Assembly: GCA_028288725.1 (NCBI GenBank)
Contig: JAQGIC010000068.1
Coordinates: 1 to 39,685, forward strand
Source of the DNA: Rhodospirillales bacterium
Lineage (GTDB): Bacteria > Pseudomonadota > Alphaproteobacteria > ATCC43930 > CGMCC-115725
Direction: 5' to 3'
Length of the DNA: 39,685 nt
Below are positions 26,079-34,156 of the stretch, in pieces. How positions within the stretch are numbered: the first letter of the stretch is position 1; every line of letters starts with the position of its first letter. The position numbers and the translations under genes were made by a program. The notes beneath the pieces were generated by a model, which saw only the letters and a program-made list of their open reading frames with translations, was not told the DNA's origin and ran no database searches.

Positions 26079-27158
26079 ATGACGGTTTTTATCGGCAAGG
26101 CGGCAACCGGGGCCATTCTGGGCGCGCTCGCCATGACGGCGGCCGGACAGGCTCAAGCCGCCGACACGCTACGGCTTCTGACCTGGGCGGATTATGCGCC
26201 GAAGGACGTGATCGACGCCTTTACCAAAGAGACCGGAATTACGGTCGAGGTGACGCTGTCGAACAACGAGGAGATGATCTCCAAGCTGCGCGCGACCGGC
26301 GGCGCCGGTTTCGATCTGGCCCAGCCGAGCCAGGACCGCATCCTCGGACCCCAGCAGGATTTCCATATCTACAAGCCGCTCGACCTGTCGAAGGTGATGG
26401 TCGCGGAATTCAAGCCATCCATGCTCGAAGCGACCAAGAAGAACACGACGGTCGCCGGCAAGGTCTATGGCCTGCCCGAAATCTGGGGCACCGACGGCCT
26501 GGTGGTGAATTCCAAACTCGCCCCGCAGGTGAAGAACTATAGCGACCTGTGCACCGACGCCGTCGCCGGCAAGGTCAGCTACCGCCTGAAGCGCCCGACG
26601 CTGATCGCCTTCGCCTTCGCCTCGGGCGCCGACCCGTTCGCGGCCTATGGCGATGCCAAGGCCTATCAGGCGCTGATGGAAAAGGTCGGCGCGACGCTCG
26701 CGGCCTGCAAGAAGGACGTGAAATTCTACTGGGACGGCAAGGACGCGCTCTTGAACGGCATCCGGGCCGGCGAAGTCGTGGCGGCGATGGCATGGGACAC
26801 GGGCGGCTGGAAGCTGAACAGCGAAAACCCGGATATCAAGTTCGTGGCACCGAAGTCGGGCGCGCTCGGCTGGGTCGACACTTTCGCGATCCCGGCCAAG
26901 GGCCGCAACGACGCCGCCGCCTACAAATGGATCAACTTCAACCTGCGCCCGGACATCGCCGCCAAAGTCGCGGCCTCGGCCGGCAACTTCACCGCCTCGC
27001 AGGGGGCTGAGGACAAGATGGATCCGAAGCTGAAGGCGCAGTTCGCCGCCAGCTTCCCGGACGCGGACTTCAAGAACATCAAGTGGTATCCGGCCGTGCC
27101 GGCCGGCCTGGAAGCGATCGAGGGCAAGGTCCTCGACCGGTTGCAAGCGTCCAATTGA
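26079..27158 (+). CDS. Periplasmic solute-binding protein, spermidine/putrescine (PotD/PotF) type
   Basis: 359 residues. Signal peptide 1-27 (cleavage AQA|ADTL), then LRLLTWADYAPKDVIDAFTKETGITVEV, YGLPEIWGTDGLVVNS and the C-terminal IKWYPAVPAGLEAIEGKVLDRLQ. These match the polyamine-type binding proteins of ABC importers. A GGGGGGAA ribosome site precedes the ATG. First gene of a four-gene operon whose order (binding protein, ATPase, two permeases) resembles potFGHI. The exact ligand (putrescine, spermidine or another cation) is not determined by what I can see. A hairpin after the stop may raise its expression relative to the membrane genes. Confidence 0.9.
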   Translation: MTVFIGKAATGAILGALAMTAAGQAQAADTLRLLTWADYAPKDVIDAFTKETGITVEVTLSNNEEMISKLRATGGAGFDLAQPSQDRILGPQQDFHIYKPLDLSKVMVAEFKPSMLEATKKNTTVAGKVYGLPEIWGTDGLVVNSKLAPQVKNYSDLCTDAVAGKVSYRLKRPTLIAFAFASGADPFAAYGDAKAYQALMEKVGATLAACKKDVKFYWDGKDALLNGIRAGEVVAAMAWDTGGWKLNSENPDIKFVAPKSGALGWVDTFAIPAKGRNDAAAYKWINFNLRPDIAAKVAASAGNFTASQGAEDKMDPKLKAQFAASFPDADFKNIKWYPAVPAGLEAIEGKVLDRLQASN

Positions 27159-27164
27159 TCTGAC

Positions 27165-27197
27165 GCGCCACGGCTTACCAGCCGTGGCGCCCCTTTT
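27165..27197 (+). terminator. Intercistronic hairpin after the binding-protein gene
   Basis: GCGCCACGGC (27165-27174) and GCCGTGGCGC (27181-27190) form a perfect 10-bp stem with a 6-base loop, followed by CCCTTTT. This is a partial terminator or mRNA-stabilising hairpin, common between binding-protein and membrane genes of ABC operons. Confidence 0.7.
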
Positions 27198-27207
27198 CAG
27201 GGCAAGC

Positions 27208-28293
27208 ATGAGCAAAGATCTGGACGTTCAAGGCGTCGTCAAAAGCTTCGGCGGTCCCGCCGCGGTCGACGGCGTCAGTTTTCATGTGCCCGAAGGCAGT
27301 TTCTTCTCGATCCTCGGACCGTCGGGCTGCGGCAAGACCACGCTGATGCGGATGATCGCCGGCTTCATCGAGCCCGACAGCGGCTCGATCACCGTCGCCG
27401 GCAATTCGATCCTGGGCCTCGCGCCCAATCGGCGGCCGGTCAATATGGTGTTTCAGAACCTGGCCTTGTTCCCGATGATGAATGTCGCGGAGAACGTCGC
27501 CTACGGCCTCAAATGCCGAGGCGAGGCGAACGGGGATATCGGGCCGAAGGTCGATCGCATCCTGGGTCGCGTCGGGCTGGCCAGCTTCGGCGAGCGGCGG
27601 GTCGACCAATTGTCCGGCGGCCAGAAGCAGCGCGTGGCGATCGCCCGCTGCCTGGTGCTGGAGCCGGCGCTGGTGCTGCTCGACGAGCCGCTGGGCGCGC
27701 TGGATCTGAAGCTGCGCGAGCATATGAAGATCGAACTGAAGCAGCTGCAGGGCGAATTCGGCACGACCTTCGCCTATATCACCCACGACCAGTCCGAAGC
27801 GCTGGTCATGTCCGACCAGGTCGCCGTCATGGCGCGCGGCCGGTTCGAGCAGGTCGGCAGCCCGCGCGAACTCTATTACCGACCGGCGACCCCGTTCGTC
27901 GCGGGCTTCGTCGGCCAGAGCGTGCGCTGGGTCGGCAAGGTCGAGCAGCGCGACGGCGGCTGGGTGCTGCTGCGCACGGCCGAGGGGCTGCCCGTGGTGG
28001 CCGCCTGGGATGGGGCAGGGAGCGAGGCGCAACTGTTCGTGCGCCCGGAGGCGATGCAACTCGCCCGGACCGAGGCGGAACTGGGCGCGCTCGAAAATCG
28101 CTTCGAGGGCAGCCTGACCAATCTTCTGTTCGACGGGGCCGCCTCGAGCGTGCTGATCGCAGAGCGCTCGACCGGGACCGAGGTGCGCGTGGCCCTGCCG
28201 CAGAGCGGGCCGATGCTGCAGCTGGCCCAGGGCGACACGGTCTGGTTCGGCTGGGCCGGCGAGGCCGGTGCCTGCTTCGCGGCCGACGCATGA
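27208..28293 (+). CDS. ABC importer ATPase, polyamine (PotA/PotG) type
   Basis: 361 residues from the ATG at 27208 (MSKDLDVQGVV); the earlier in-frame ATG at 27184 lies within the intercistronic hairpin and is unlikely. Walker A GPSGCGKTT at 37-45, Q-loop VFQNLALFP, signature LSGGQ at 135-139, Walker B ALVLLDEP at 154-161, H-loop YITHDQSEAL. The last 110 residues form the TOBE-type regulatory domain (FVRPEAMQLA and following). Energises uptake with the neighbouring permeases. Its stop overlaps the next start (ATGA at 28290). Confidence 0.93.
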   Translation: MSKDLDVQGVVKSFGGPAAVDGVSFHVPEGSFFSILGPSGCGKTTLMRMIAGFIEPDSGSITVAGNSILGLAPNRRPVNMVFQNLALFPMMNVAENVAYGLKCRGEANGDIGPKVDRILGRVGLASFGERRVDQLSGGQKQRVAIARCLVLEPALVLLDEPLGALDLKLREHMKIELKQLQGEFGTTFAYITHDQSEALVMSDQVAVMARGRFEQVGSPRELYYRPATPFVAGFVGQSVRWVGKVEQRDGGWVLLRTAEGLPVVAAWDGAGSEAQLFVRPEAMQLARTEAELGALENRFEGSLTNLLFDGAASSVLIAERSTGTEVRVALPQSGPMLQLAQGDTVWFGWAGEAGACFAADA

Positions 28294-29153
28294 GCGGCGC
28301 GGGCCGGCTGTCGACCTTCCTGCTGTTCTGCCCGGCCCTGCTTTGGCTCGGCCTGCTGATCGTGGCGCCGCTGATCGATATGGGCGCGCTGTCGGTCAGC
28401 GAGCGGGTCTCGTCCGACGAATTCCGCTTCGGCTTCGCCAATTATGCGACCTTCTTCGAAGAGCCGGTCTATTGGCAGACCTTCGCCCGGACGGCCATTT
28501 TCGCCGTGGTCGTGACCGCCGCGACGCTGGTCGTGGCCTTTCCGGTCGCCCTCTACATCGCCAAGCAGTCGCGCGGCATGGGGCGGGTGGCGCTGTTCAC
28601 GCTCAGCCTGCTGCCGTTCTGGGTCAGCGAGCTGGTGCGGACGCTCGGCTGGATGATCCTGCTGCGCGAAAGCGGGCTGATTTCGGGCCTGCTGCAGTGG
28701 CTGGGCCTGGCCCAGGGCCGAGTCGAACTGCTCTATAACAACGGCGCGATGCTGGTGGGACTGGTCTATGGCGGGCTGCTGTTCATGCTGATCCCGCTGA
28801 TCAACGCGCTCGACAGCCTGGACGACAATCTGGTCGAGGCGGGCTTGGATCTGGGCGGCAGCCGCTGGACCGTGATGCGCCGGATCATCATTCCCCATGC
28901 CATGCCCGGCATCGTCGCCGGCTCGATCGTCGTGTTCATGCTGACCATCGGCAATTTCGCGACGGCGGTGCTGCTGGGCGGCAAGAACAGCCTGTGGTTC
29001 ACCCAGGCGATCTACGATCAGTTCATCACGCGGTTCGACTGGCCGCAGGGCGCCGCCTTCGGCTTCCTGCTGCTGGGCCTGTCCTCGGTACTGGTCTGGC
29101 TCGGGCTGAAGCTGACCGGCCAGAGCCTGACGCGGAGCCTGCAGCAGCCATGA
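28290..29153 (+). CDS. ABC importer permease, PotB/PotH type
   Basis: 287 residues, six membrane helices, starting with LLFCPALLWLGLLIVAPLIDM. The EAA loop EAGLDLGGSRWTVMRRIIIPHAMPG (about 186-210), where the ATPase couples, is clear. The ATG overlaps the ATPase stop. Typical polyamine-family first permease with the large loop after helix 1 (RFGFANYATFFEEPVYWQTF). Confidence 0.92.
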   Translation: MSGAGRLSTFLLFCPALLWLGLLIVAPLIDMGALSVSERVSSDEFRFGFANYATFFEEPVYWQTFARTAIFAVVVTAATLVVAFPVALYIAKQSRGMGRVALFTLSLLPFWVSELVRTLGWMILLRESGLISGLLQWLGLAQGRVELLYNNGAMLVGLVYGGLLFMLIPLINALDSLDDNLVEAGLDLGGSRWTVMRRIIIPHAMPGIVAGSIVVFMLTIGNFATAVLLGGKNSLWFTQAIYDQFITRFDWPQGAAFGFLLLGLSSVLVWLGLKLTGQSLTRSLQQP

Positions 29154-29163
29154 ACCCGAAATC

Positions 29164-30006
29164 ATGAATCCCACTGGTCTGCGCCTCATGCTCTGGCGGC
29201 TCTATGTCGCGCTGTTCTATGGCTTCCTGTTCGCGCCGCTGGTCGTGGTCGGCGTGTTCGCCTTCAACGCCAGCCTGTTCCCGTCGCCGCCTTGGAAGGG
29301 CTTCACGCTCGACTGGTTCATCGGCCGCCCATTCGGCAAATCCGGCGTGCTGCTCGATCCGGACATGCTGGGCGCGGTACTGACCAGCATCTGGGTCGCG
29401 ATCCCGGTCGCCGCCCTGTCGGTCGGCGTCGGCACGGCCAACGCCTTCCTGCTCGAACGCCGCACGTTCTGGGGCAAGTCGTTTCTGTCGGTCGCCATGC
29501 TGTGGCCGCTGGTCATCCCGGGCGTCATCCTCGGCATCTCGATCCTGGCCTTCGCCAGCCTCATGGCGAATGGTCTCGAGGATGCGCTCGATGTCGAGCT
29601 CGACTTCATGCGGCCGGGCCTGCCGCTGGTGATTTTGGGACAGGCGTCGTTCATCGTGTCGATCGCGACGCTGATCGTGGGCGCCCGCCTGCGCAAATTC
29701 GACAAAAGCCTGGAGGAAGCGGCGCTCGATCTGGGCGCCAGCAGCGGCCGCGTGTTCCGCACCGTGCTGATGCCGTTCCTCAAGCCCGCCCTGATCGGTG
29801 CGTTCCTGATCGCGTTCCTGATGTCGTTCGAGAATTTCAACACCACGCTGATGCTGGTCGGCTCCGATTCGCCCCTGCCGATCTATATGTACGGCCAGAT
29901 GCGCGAGGGGGCGACGCCCGCGATCAATGCGATCAGCCTGATGCTGGTGCTGGCCACCGGGCTGCTGGCCGGCGGGGCGACCCTCATATCGAATCGCCGA
30001 CGCTAA
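29164..30006 (+). CDS. ABC importer permease, PotC/PotI type
   Basis: 280 residues with six membrane helices (LYVALFYGFLFAPLVVVGVFAFN first). The coupling EAA loop is EEAALDLGASSGRVFRTVLMPFLKP (about 183-207), and the family sequence FLMSFENFNTTLMLVG follows it. Last gene of the importer operon, 10 bp after the previous stop. There is a long inverted repeat 14 bp after its stop. Confidence 0.92.
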   Translation: MNPTGLRLMLWRLYVALFYGFLFAPLVVVGVFAFNASLFPSPPWKGFTLDWFIGRPFGKSGVLLDPDMLGAVLTSIWVAIPVAALSVGVGTANAFLLERRTFWGKSFLSVAMLWPLVIPGVILGISILAFASLMANGLEDALDVELDFMRPGLPLVILGQASFIVSIATLIVGARLRKFDKSLEEAALDLGASSGRVFRTVLMPFLKPALIGAFLIAFLMSFENFNTTLMLVGSDSPLPIYMYGQMREGATPAINAISLMLVLATGLLAGGATLISNRRR

Positions 30007-30020
30007 ATATTTGGGCTTAG

Positions 30021-30063
30021 AGCACGATGATATGAGGCCTGCTCGGCCTCATATCATCGTGCT
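30021..30063. repeat. 19-bp perfect inverted repeat
   Basis: AGCACGATGATATGAGGCC (30021-30039) and its exact complement (30045-30063) flank the 5-base loop TGCTC. No T-run follows on either strand. It may end or protect the importer mRNA, or be one copy of a dispersed palindromic element; the AGCA...TGCT ends resemble short palindromes found in many alphaproteobacterial genomes. Confidence 0.8.
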
Positions 30064-30521
30064 AGTCCTCCGATCGGCGACGCTGGTCGTCCGAGGCGGC
30101 AACGCCGATCAATGCCGAGTCGCGGCAGCGAGTCGCGCGGGAAACCGACCGAAACCCACTGAAACCCTTCAACAACAAGATCTCTTTGTGGGTTTTGGCG
30201 CGCGAATTCACCGCACCGGACTCAACGCCAGCGGATCGGTATCGCCACACAGTGAGGCATTCTTGCTACGGTCGGCCGCGCGATGAAATATGCGATTCGC
30301 GACCGATTGATTTCGGTTCTGGCCCAAGCGTACAACGACAAACAGACGAGCCGGTTTCGTTCCGAGCGCGGCGCACTCCGCTACCATTGACTTGATGTCT
30401 AGTATGCGCTGAACGCTCGATATTTGCGTAAAGACAGTCGTTGTCAAATTTTTCGCGGATTTTTAAGAATTTCTCGCAATAGCCCGTGTCAAAATTTGGG
30501 AAATCCCTTGTGAAAGGTGGT

Positions 30522-30536
30522 TGCCAAGTCTTGGCA
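30522..30536. promoter_or_regulatory. 15-bp palindrome upstream of the lysine-rich protein
   Basis: TGCCAAG-T-CTTGGCA is a perfect 7+7 palindrome about 115 bp before the ATG at 30651. A TTGCCA -35-like hexamer (30521-30526) overlaps it and AT-rich candidate -10 sequences (TAATAG at 30543, TATTGT at 30552) follow. It looks like an operator, but no regulator is identified. Confidence 0.45.
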
Positions 30537-30650
30537 GCGTGGTAATAGTGCTATTGTGAACAATGGGTGGGTCGTCAGGGCCGGCCAAACACCGGAACAC
30601 CGACCATTCTCGCACCCAAGAACAGTCTATCGTAAAGTCAGGAGATCTCC

Positions 30651-30821
30651 ATGAAGGCCCTCGTTACCGCTCTGTCCCTGCTGGCGTTCGTCGGCGCCGC
30701 CACCGTTCCGGCCGTCGCGTTCGCCCAGGACGCGACCACGAAGACCAAGAAGCCGGCGAAGAAGCATACCGCTCATAAGAGCGCCAAGAAGTCGAAGAAG
30801 AAGGCCGCCACCCAGTCGTAA
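30651..30821 (+). CDS. Small secreted lysine-rich protein
   Basis: 56 residues. Signal peptide 1-25 (LSLLAFVGAATVPAVAFA), then a mature part of 31 residues with 11 lysines, plus Ala, Thr and His (KKHTAHKSAKKSKKK). AGGAG lies 7 bases before the ATG. Small periplasmic proteins of this composition are common in alphaproteobacteria and resemble acid-shock (Asr-like) proteins. Buffering or nucleic-acid/LPS binding is possible, but the function is unknown. It stands alone with its own promoter region and a strong terminator, suggesting abundant regulated expression. Confidence 0.75.
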   Translation: MKALVTALSLLAFVGAATVPAVAFAQDATTKTKKPAKKHTAHKSAKKSKKKAATQS

Positions 30822-30846
30822 TCGACGGGTCGGTTCTTTCCGATTC

Positions 30847-30880
30847 AAACCCCCGGGGCGACGGCCTCGGGGGTTTTTTT
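30847..30880 (+). terminator. Strong intrinsic terminator of the lysine-rich protein gene
   Basis: AAACCCCCGGGG (30847-30858) pairs with CCTCGGGGGTTT (30865-30876; one G-T pair) around a 6-base loop, continuing into an uninterrupted run of seven T (30874-30880). Confidence 0.93.
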
Positions 30881-31221
30881 ATTGTCGGGCCGCAGATCTA
30901 TTGGACGAGAAACGATCGGTCGATGATGCGCCGCCGCCGGAATACGACCGCAGGCTGAATCCAATTGCCAACCAATCGGCATGGCGGAATCGAGCGGAAA
31001 TATCGGCGGCACCGCCCAGGGTTTGAGCGCCGTCTGGATCGGGCGGTCGAAACTGCCGTCGGCGCGCGTTGCCGCGAGGGTCGTGTCCAACCGCGCGAGG
31101 TCGGCCCGCCTCCAGGGCGCGTGCTCGCTGGATGCTACCCCGCGCGCGTGACAGTCGTATCAATTTCCTTTTCCACCGCCGGCCTTTGACGGCACCGCCG
31201 CTGCCGCCCTAAGTTGGGGTC

Positions 31222-31671
31222 ATGAGCCGCGAATATCCCCCCCTGCCGATGGTCGGCCTGCTCGCGATCGTCCGGCGGGGCGACCGCTTCCTGCTGGTGC
31301 GCCGAGCGAAGGAGCCGAACAAGGGCCGCTGGGGTTTTCCGGGCGGGATCCAGGAGTTGGGCGAGACGGTGGTCGACGGCGCGCGGCGGGAATTGGCCGA
31401 GGAGACCGGCCTCGCCGCCGCCGCTGGCCAGGCGATCACGGCGCTCGACGCGATGGATCGCGATGACGCCGGCCGCATCCGCTATCACTACACGCTGATC
31501 GTCGTGGCCATGCGCGACGTCACCGGCGAGCCGGTCGCCGGTGACGATGCCGCGGAGGTCGGCTGGTTCGGTCTGGCCGATCTCGAGACGCTGCCTGTCA
31601 TCGCCGCGGTCGGGCCGTTGATGCGGCAGCTGCTGGGTCAAGCGGCCGCCTTGGGCATCGGCCCCACATAG
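31222..31671 (+). CDS. Nudix hydrolase
   Basis: 149 residues. The Nudix box GX5EX7REUXEEXGU is complete at 42-64 (GIQELGETVVDGARRELAEETGL). The N-terminus MVGLLAIVRRGDRFLLVRRAKEPNKGRWGFPGG is that of ADP-ribose or MutT-like hydrolases. It hydrolyses a nucleoside diphosphate linked to another group; the substrate is not determinable. Its last 34 bp overlap the end of the convergent citrate synthase gene. Confidence 0.93.
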   Translation: MSREYPPLPMVGLLAIVRRGDRFLLVRRAKEPNKGRWGFPGGIQELGETVVDGARRELAEETGLAAAAGQAITALDAMDRDDAGRIRYHYTLIVVAMRDVTGEPVAGDDAAEVGWFGLADLETLPVIAAVGPLMRQLLGQAAALGIGPT

Positions 31672-32720
31672 GCTGACGCCGGCCGGATGATGCGTCCGCC
31701 CTGGGTCTGCTCCAGGATATGCGCGGTCCAGCCGACGACGCGGCCGACGGCGAAGATCGGCGTGAACAAATCCCGGGGCAGGGCGAGCGCCTCCAGCACC
31801 AGGGCGGTATAGAACTCGACGTTGGTATCGAGCCGGCGACCGGGCTTGAGCCGGGCCAGCACCCGCAGCGCGCCGGCCTCGACCGCCTCGGCGAAGCGGA
31901 TGCGGTTGGCGCCGCCGCGCAGCGACAGGGCCACGCCCTTCAGCACGTCGGCGCGCGGGTCGCGCACCCGATAGACCCGATGACCGAAGCCCATCAACCG
32001 GTCGCCCCGGCCGATCGCCTGTTCCAGCCAGGGCTCGATCCGGTCGTCGGTGCCGATCGCGTCGAGCATGTCCAGCACCGGCCCGGGCGCGCCGCCGTGC
32101 AGCGGCCCCTTCAGCGCACAGAGGGCCGCCACGACCGACGAGAACACCCCGGCCCGGGTCGATGCGACCACGCGGGCGGTGAAGGTCGAGGCATTCAGCC
32201 CATGGTCGGCGACCGTCACCAGATAGGTTTCCAGCGCTGCGACATGCGCCGTCTCCGCTGGCGCGCCGCGCAGCATGCGCAGGAAATCCGCCGCCTGGGA
32301 CAGGGTTGGATCGGGCAGGATCGGCGGATGACCCAGGCGATCGCGTTGCAGCGCCGCGACGAACACCGGCATGGCGGCGGTCGCCAGCACAGGGTGCGGT
32401 GTCGTTGCCGTATCGGGCAATGCCGCCAGCAGCAGGCGCAGGCCCTCGACCGGGCTGAGGCCGCGCGCCAGCGGCAGCAGCGGCCGCGCGATCTCCAAGG
32501 CGACACCGCGTGCCGTCCCCAGCGCGCCGGCGATCGCCGTCGGCTCCGCCGCGACAAAGCCGCTCCACAGAAGGGCGGCGACGGCTTCCTGGCTGGTTCG
32601 GCCGGCCAGATCCCCGATGTCATGGCCGCGAAAGATCAGGCGCCCGCGGTCGCCGTCGACATGGCTCAGCACGGTCTCCGCCGCGACGATGCCTTCCAAC
32701 CCATCCGATGCTACCGACAT
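31638..32720 (-). CDS. Citrate synthase family protein (citrate/2-methylcitrate synthase)
   Basis: 360 residues from the ATG at 32720, which has GGGAG 8 bases upstream; a GTG at 32750 in frame is less likely. Short type I-like form. The active-site blocks are GPLHGGAPG (His208), MGFGHRVYRVRDPRA (His247) and DTNVEFYTALVLEALALP, where Glu302 stands at the place of the catalytic Asp of classical enzymes (NVDFYS). HGLNASTF (from His173) and VGWTAHILEQ are also conserved. It condenses oxaloacetate with acetyl-CoA or propionyl-CoA. The Asp-to-Glu exchange is conservative and may be normal for this subfamily. Divergent from the DNA-binding paralogue with 90 bp between them. Confidence 0.88.
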   Translation of the reverse strand: MSVASDGLEGIVAAETVLSHVDGDRGRLIFRGHDIGDLAGRTSQEAVAALLWSGFVAAEPTAIAGALGTARGVALEIARPLLPLARGLSPVEGLRLLLAALPDTATTPHPVLATAAMPVFVAALQRDRLGHPPILPDPTLSQAADFLRMLRGAPAETAHVAALETYLVTVADHGLNASTFTARVVASTRAGVFSSVVAALCALKGPLHGGAPGPVLDMLDAIGTDDRIEPWLEQAIGRGDRLMGFGHRVYRVRDPRADVLKGVALSLRGGANRIRFAEAVEAGALRVLARLKPGRRLDTNVEFYTALVLEALALPRDLFTPIFAVGRVVGWTAHILEQTQGGRIIRPASAYVGPMPKAAA

Positions 32721-32774
32721 GGCGAAGTCTCCCAATTCGTTGCTCGTCACAGATCGGGCAGCCTGCTAGTATCG

Positions 32775-32798
32775 TCAATATTGATTCATCATATCAAT
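32775..32798. promoter_or_regulatory. Candidate operator in the citrate-synthase divergent region
   Basis: TCAATATTGA (32775-32784) is a perfect palindrome. ATTGAT (32780-32785) and ATCAAT (32793-32798) form an inverted repeat with a 7-base spacer. Both lie in an AT-rich 30-bp pocket just before the ATG at 32811. A natural binder is the helix-turn-helix protein encoded there. Confidence 0.55.
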
Positions 32799-32810
32799 GT
32801 ATGTGGTTCA

Positions 32811-33992
32811 ATGACCCGTGACCTGATCGATGCGGCGGATGCGGTGGCTTTGCTCGGGGTCGGGCGGGCGACGCTCTATGCCTATGTCAGCCGCGGCCGG
32901 ATCCGGGCGGAGCCCGATCCGACCGACCCGCGCCGTCGGCTCTATCGCCGGTCCGACATCGAGGACCTGCGCCAGCGCAAGGCGCGCGGACGCCGCCCGG
33001 AGAAGGTGGCGGCGGCGACGCTCGACTGGGGGTTGCCGGTGCTCGAGTCCGGCGTCTCGCTCATCGCCGAGGGCCGGCTGTCCTATCGCGGCCAGGACGC
33101 GACCGTGCTGGCGCGGGCCGCGACGATCGAGGCGACGGCGCGGTTGCTGTGGGACTGCGGCCCGCTCGATCCGTTCGACGCGCCGCCGCCGCCGGTACCG
33201 TCGACCTGGGGACCGGTCCTGCCGCTGCTGACCGGTTTGACACCGATCGATCGGGCGCAGGCCCTGCTGGCGCTGGTGCCGCCGGCGCTGCCGTCCTGGC
33301 GGCGGACGGCGACGCGGCTATGGCCGGAGGCGGCGGCACTGGTGCGGCTGATCGCGGCCGCGGCTCTGGGGCAGGCGCCGTCGGCGCTGCCGGTCCACCG
33401 CATGCTGGCCCGGGCCTGGGGCTTGGACGCCGAGGGCGCCGATAGGCTGCGCGCGGCCCTGGTGCTGTCGGCCGATCACGAATTGAACGCGTCGACCTTC
33501 ACGGTGCGCTGCATCGCTTCGACCGGGGCGGCGCTGCCGGCGGCCCTGCTGGGCGGGCTCGCGGCCCTGTCCGGCCCGCGCCATGGTGGCATGACCGGGC
33601 GCGTCGAAGCGCTTTTCACGGAACTGGAACGGGACGGCGATCCCGAACATCTGATCGCCGGCCGGGTTTCCCGCGGCGAGACCGTCCCAGGCTTCGACCA
33701 TCCGCTCTATCCCGCGGGCGATCCGCGCGGGGCGGCACTGCTGGCGCTGGCCGAACCGGACGAACTGACCGCCGGCCTCGTTCGCGCCGTGGCCGATTTG
33801 ACCGGTCAATTGCCGACGCTCGATGTCGGGTTGGTCGCCCTGTCGCGGCAGTTGCGCCTGCCTGCGGGGGCGGCGGGAGCGCTCTTCGCCATCGGACGCA
33901 CCACCGGCTGGCTTGCCCATGCGCTGGAGCAGGCGGGCCAGAACCGCCTGATCCGCCCGCGGGCGCGCTACGTCGGGCCGATGCCGGATTAG
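32811..33992 (+). CDS. Citrate synthase-like protein with N-terminal helix-turn-helix domain
   Basis: 393 residues from the ATG at 32811. Residues 1-58 form a MerR/excisionase-type DNA-binding domain (DAADAVALLGVGRATLYAYVSRGRI, then RRRLYRRSDIEDLRQRKA). The rest is a citrate-synthase fold: SYRGQDATVL, DHELNASTFTVRCIASTGA, SGPRHGGMTG (first His kept), VPGFDHPLYPAGDPRG (second His kept) and TLDVGLVALSRQLRLP, where the catalytic Asp aligns but the following Phe-Tyr is replaced. Both citrate-synthase genes end in a YVGPMP tail. It could be an enzyme, a metabolite-sensing regulator, or both. It is divergent from the plain paralogue, which it may control together with itself. Confidence 0.88.
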   Translation: MTRDLIDAADAVALLGVGRATLYAYVSRGRIRAEPDPTDPRRRLYRRSDIEDLRQRKARGRRPEKVAAATLDWGLPVLESGVSLIAEGRLSYRGQDATVLARAATIEATARLLWDCGPLDPFDAPPPPVPSTWGPVLPLLTGLTPIDRAQALLALVPPALPSWRRTATRLWPEAAALVRLIAAAALGQAPSALPVHRMLARAWGLDAEGADRLRAALVLSADHELNASTFTVRCIASTGAALPAALLGGLAALSGPRHGGMTGRVEALFTELERDGDPEHLIAGRVSRGETVPGFDHPLYPAGDPRGAALLALAEPDELTAGLVRAVADLTGQLPTLDVGLVALSRQLRLPAGAAGALFAIGRTTGWLAHALEQAGQNRLIRPRARYVGPMPD

Positions 33993-34102
33993 TCCCGGAC
34001 CGACAACAACGTTCCGAAGTGTGGTGGAGCGCGATGGAGCGCAGTTCGGTCGTTCACATTGCGAGTAAGCGCGCAGCCAAACGCCTCATGTGAGGGCAAG
34101 GC

Positions 34103-34148
34103 TTGACATGGCGCTTCCATTATATAAATGTTTCGTTATATAACGAAA
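34103..34148 (+). promoter_or_regulatory. arsR-type promoter with 18-bp perfect operator
   Basis: A consensus -35 TTGACA (34103-34108) is followed by an AT-rich -10 region (TATATAAATG, 34121-34130) and then the perfect palindrome TTTCGTTATATAACGAAA (34131-34148), 8 bases before the regulator's ATG. This is the standard autorepression layout of ArsR-family regulators. Confidence 0.75.
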
Positions 34149-34156
34149 GATGCATT

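Larger units (their letters stand above)
30007..30650. other. Long intergenic region (about 640 bp)
   Basis: It begins with the inverted repeat at 30021-30063 and ends with the promoter region of the lysine-rich protein. Between about 30240 and 30540 the base composition is lower in GC than the flanks. Two short frames could be genes but neither has a good ribosome site or recognisable family: 30283-30390 (+, 35 codons, MKYAIRDRLISVLAQAYNDK start) and 30208-30447 (-, 79 codons). I cannot support either. Confidence 0.5.

Noticed and set aside
30208-30447. 79-codon frame on the - strand
   Set aside because: No ribosome site and no family resemblance; kept only as part of the intergenic description.
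33318-33920. 200-codon frame on the - strand
   Set aside because: Antisense shadow of the HTH citrate-synthase gene.
34121-34148. Mobile-element inverted terminal repeat
   Set aside because: The palindrome lies exactly at an ArsR start with a promoter in place; no matching second end or transposase was seen.
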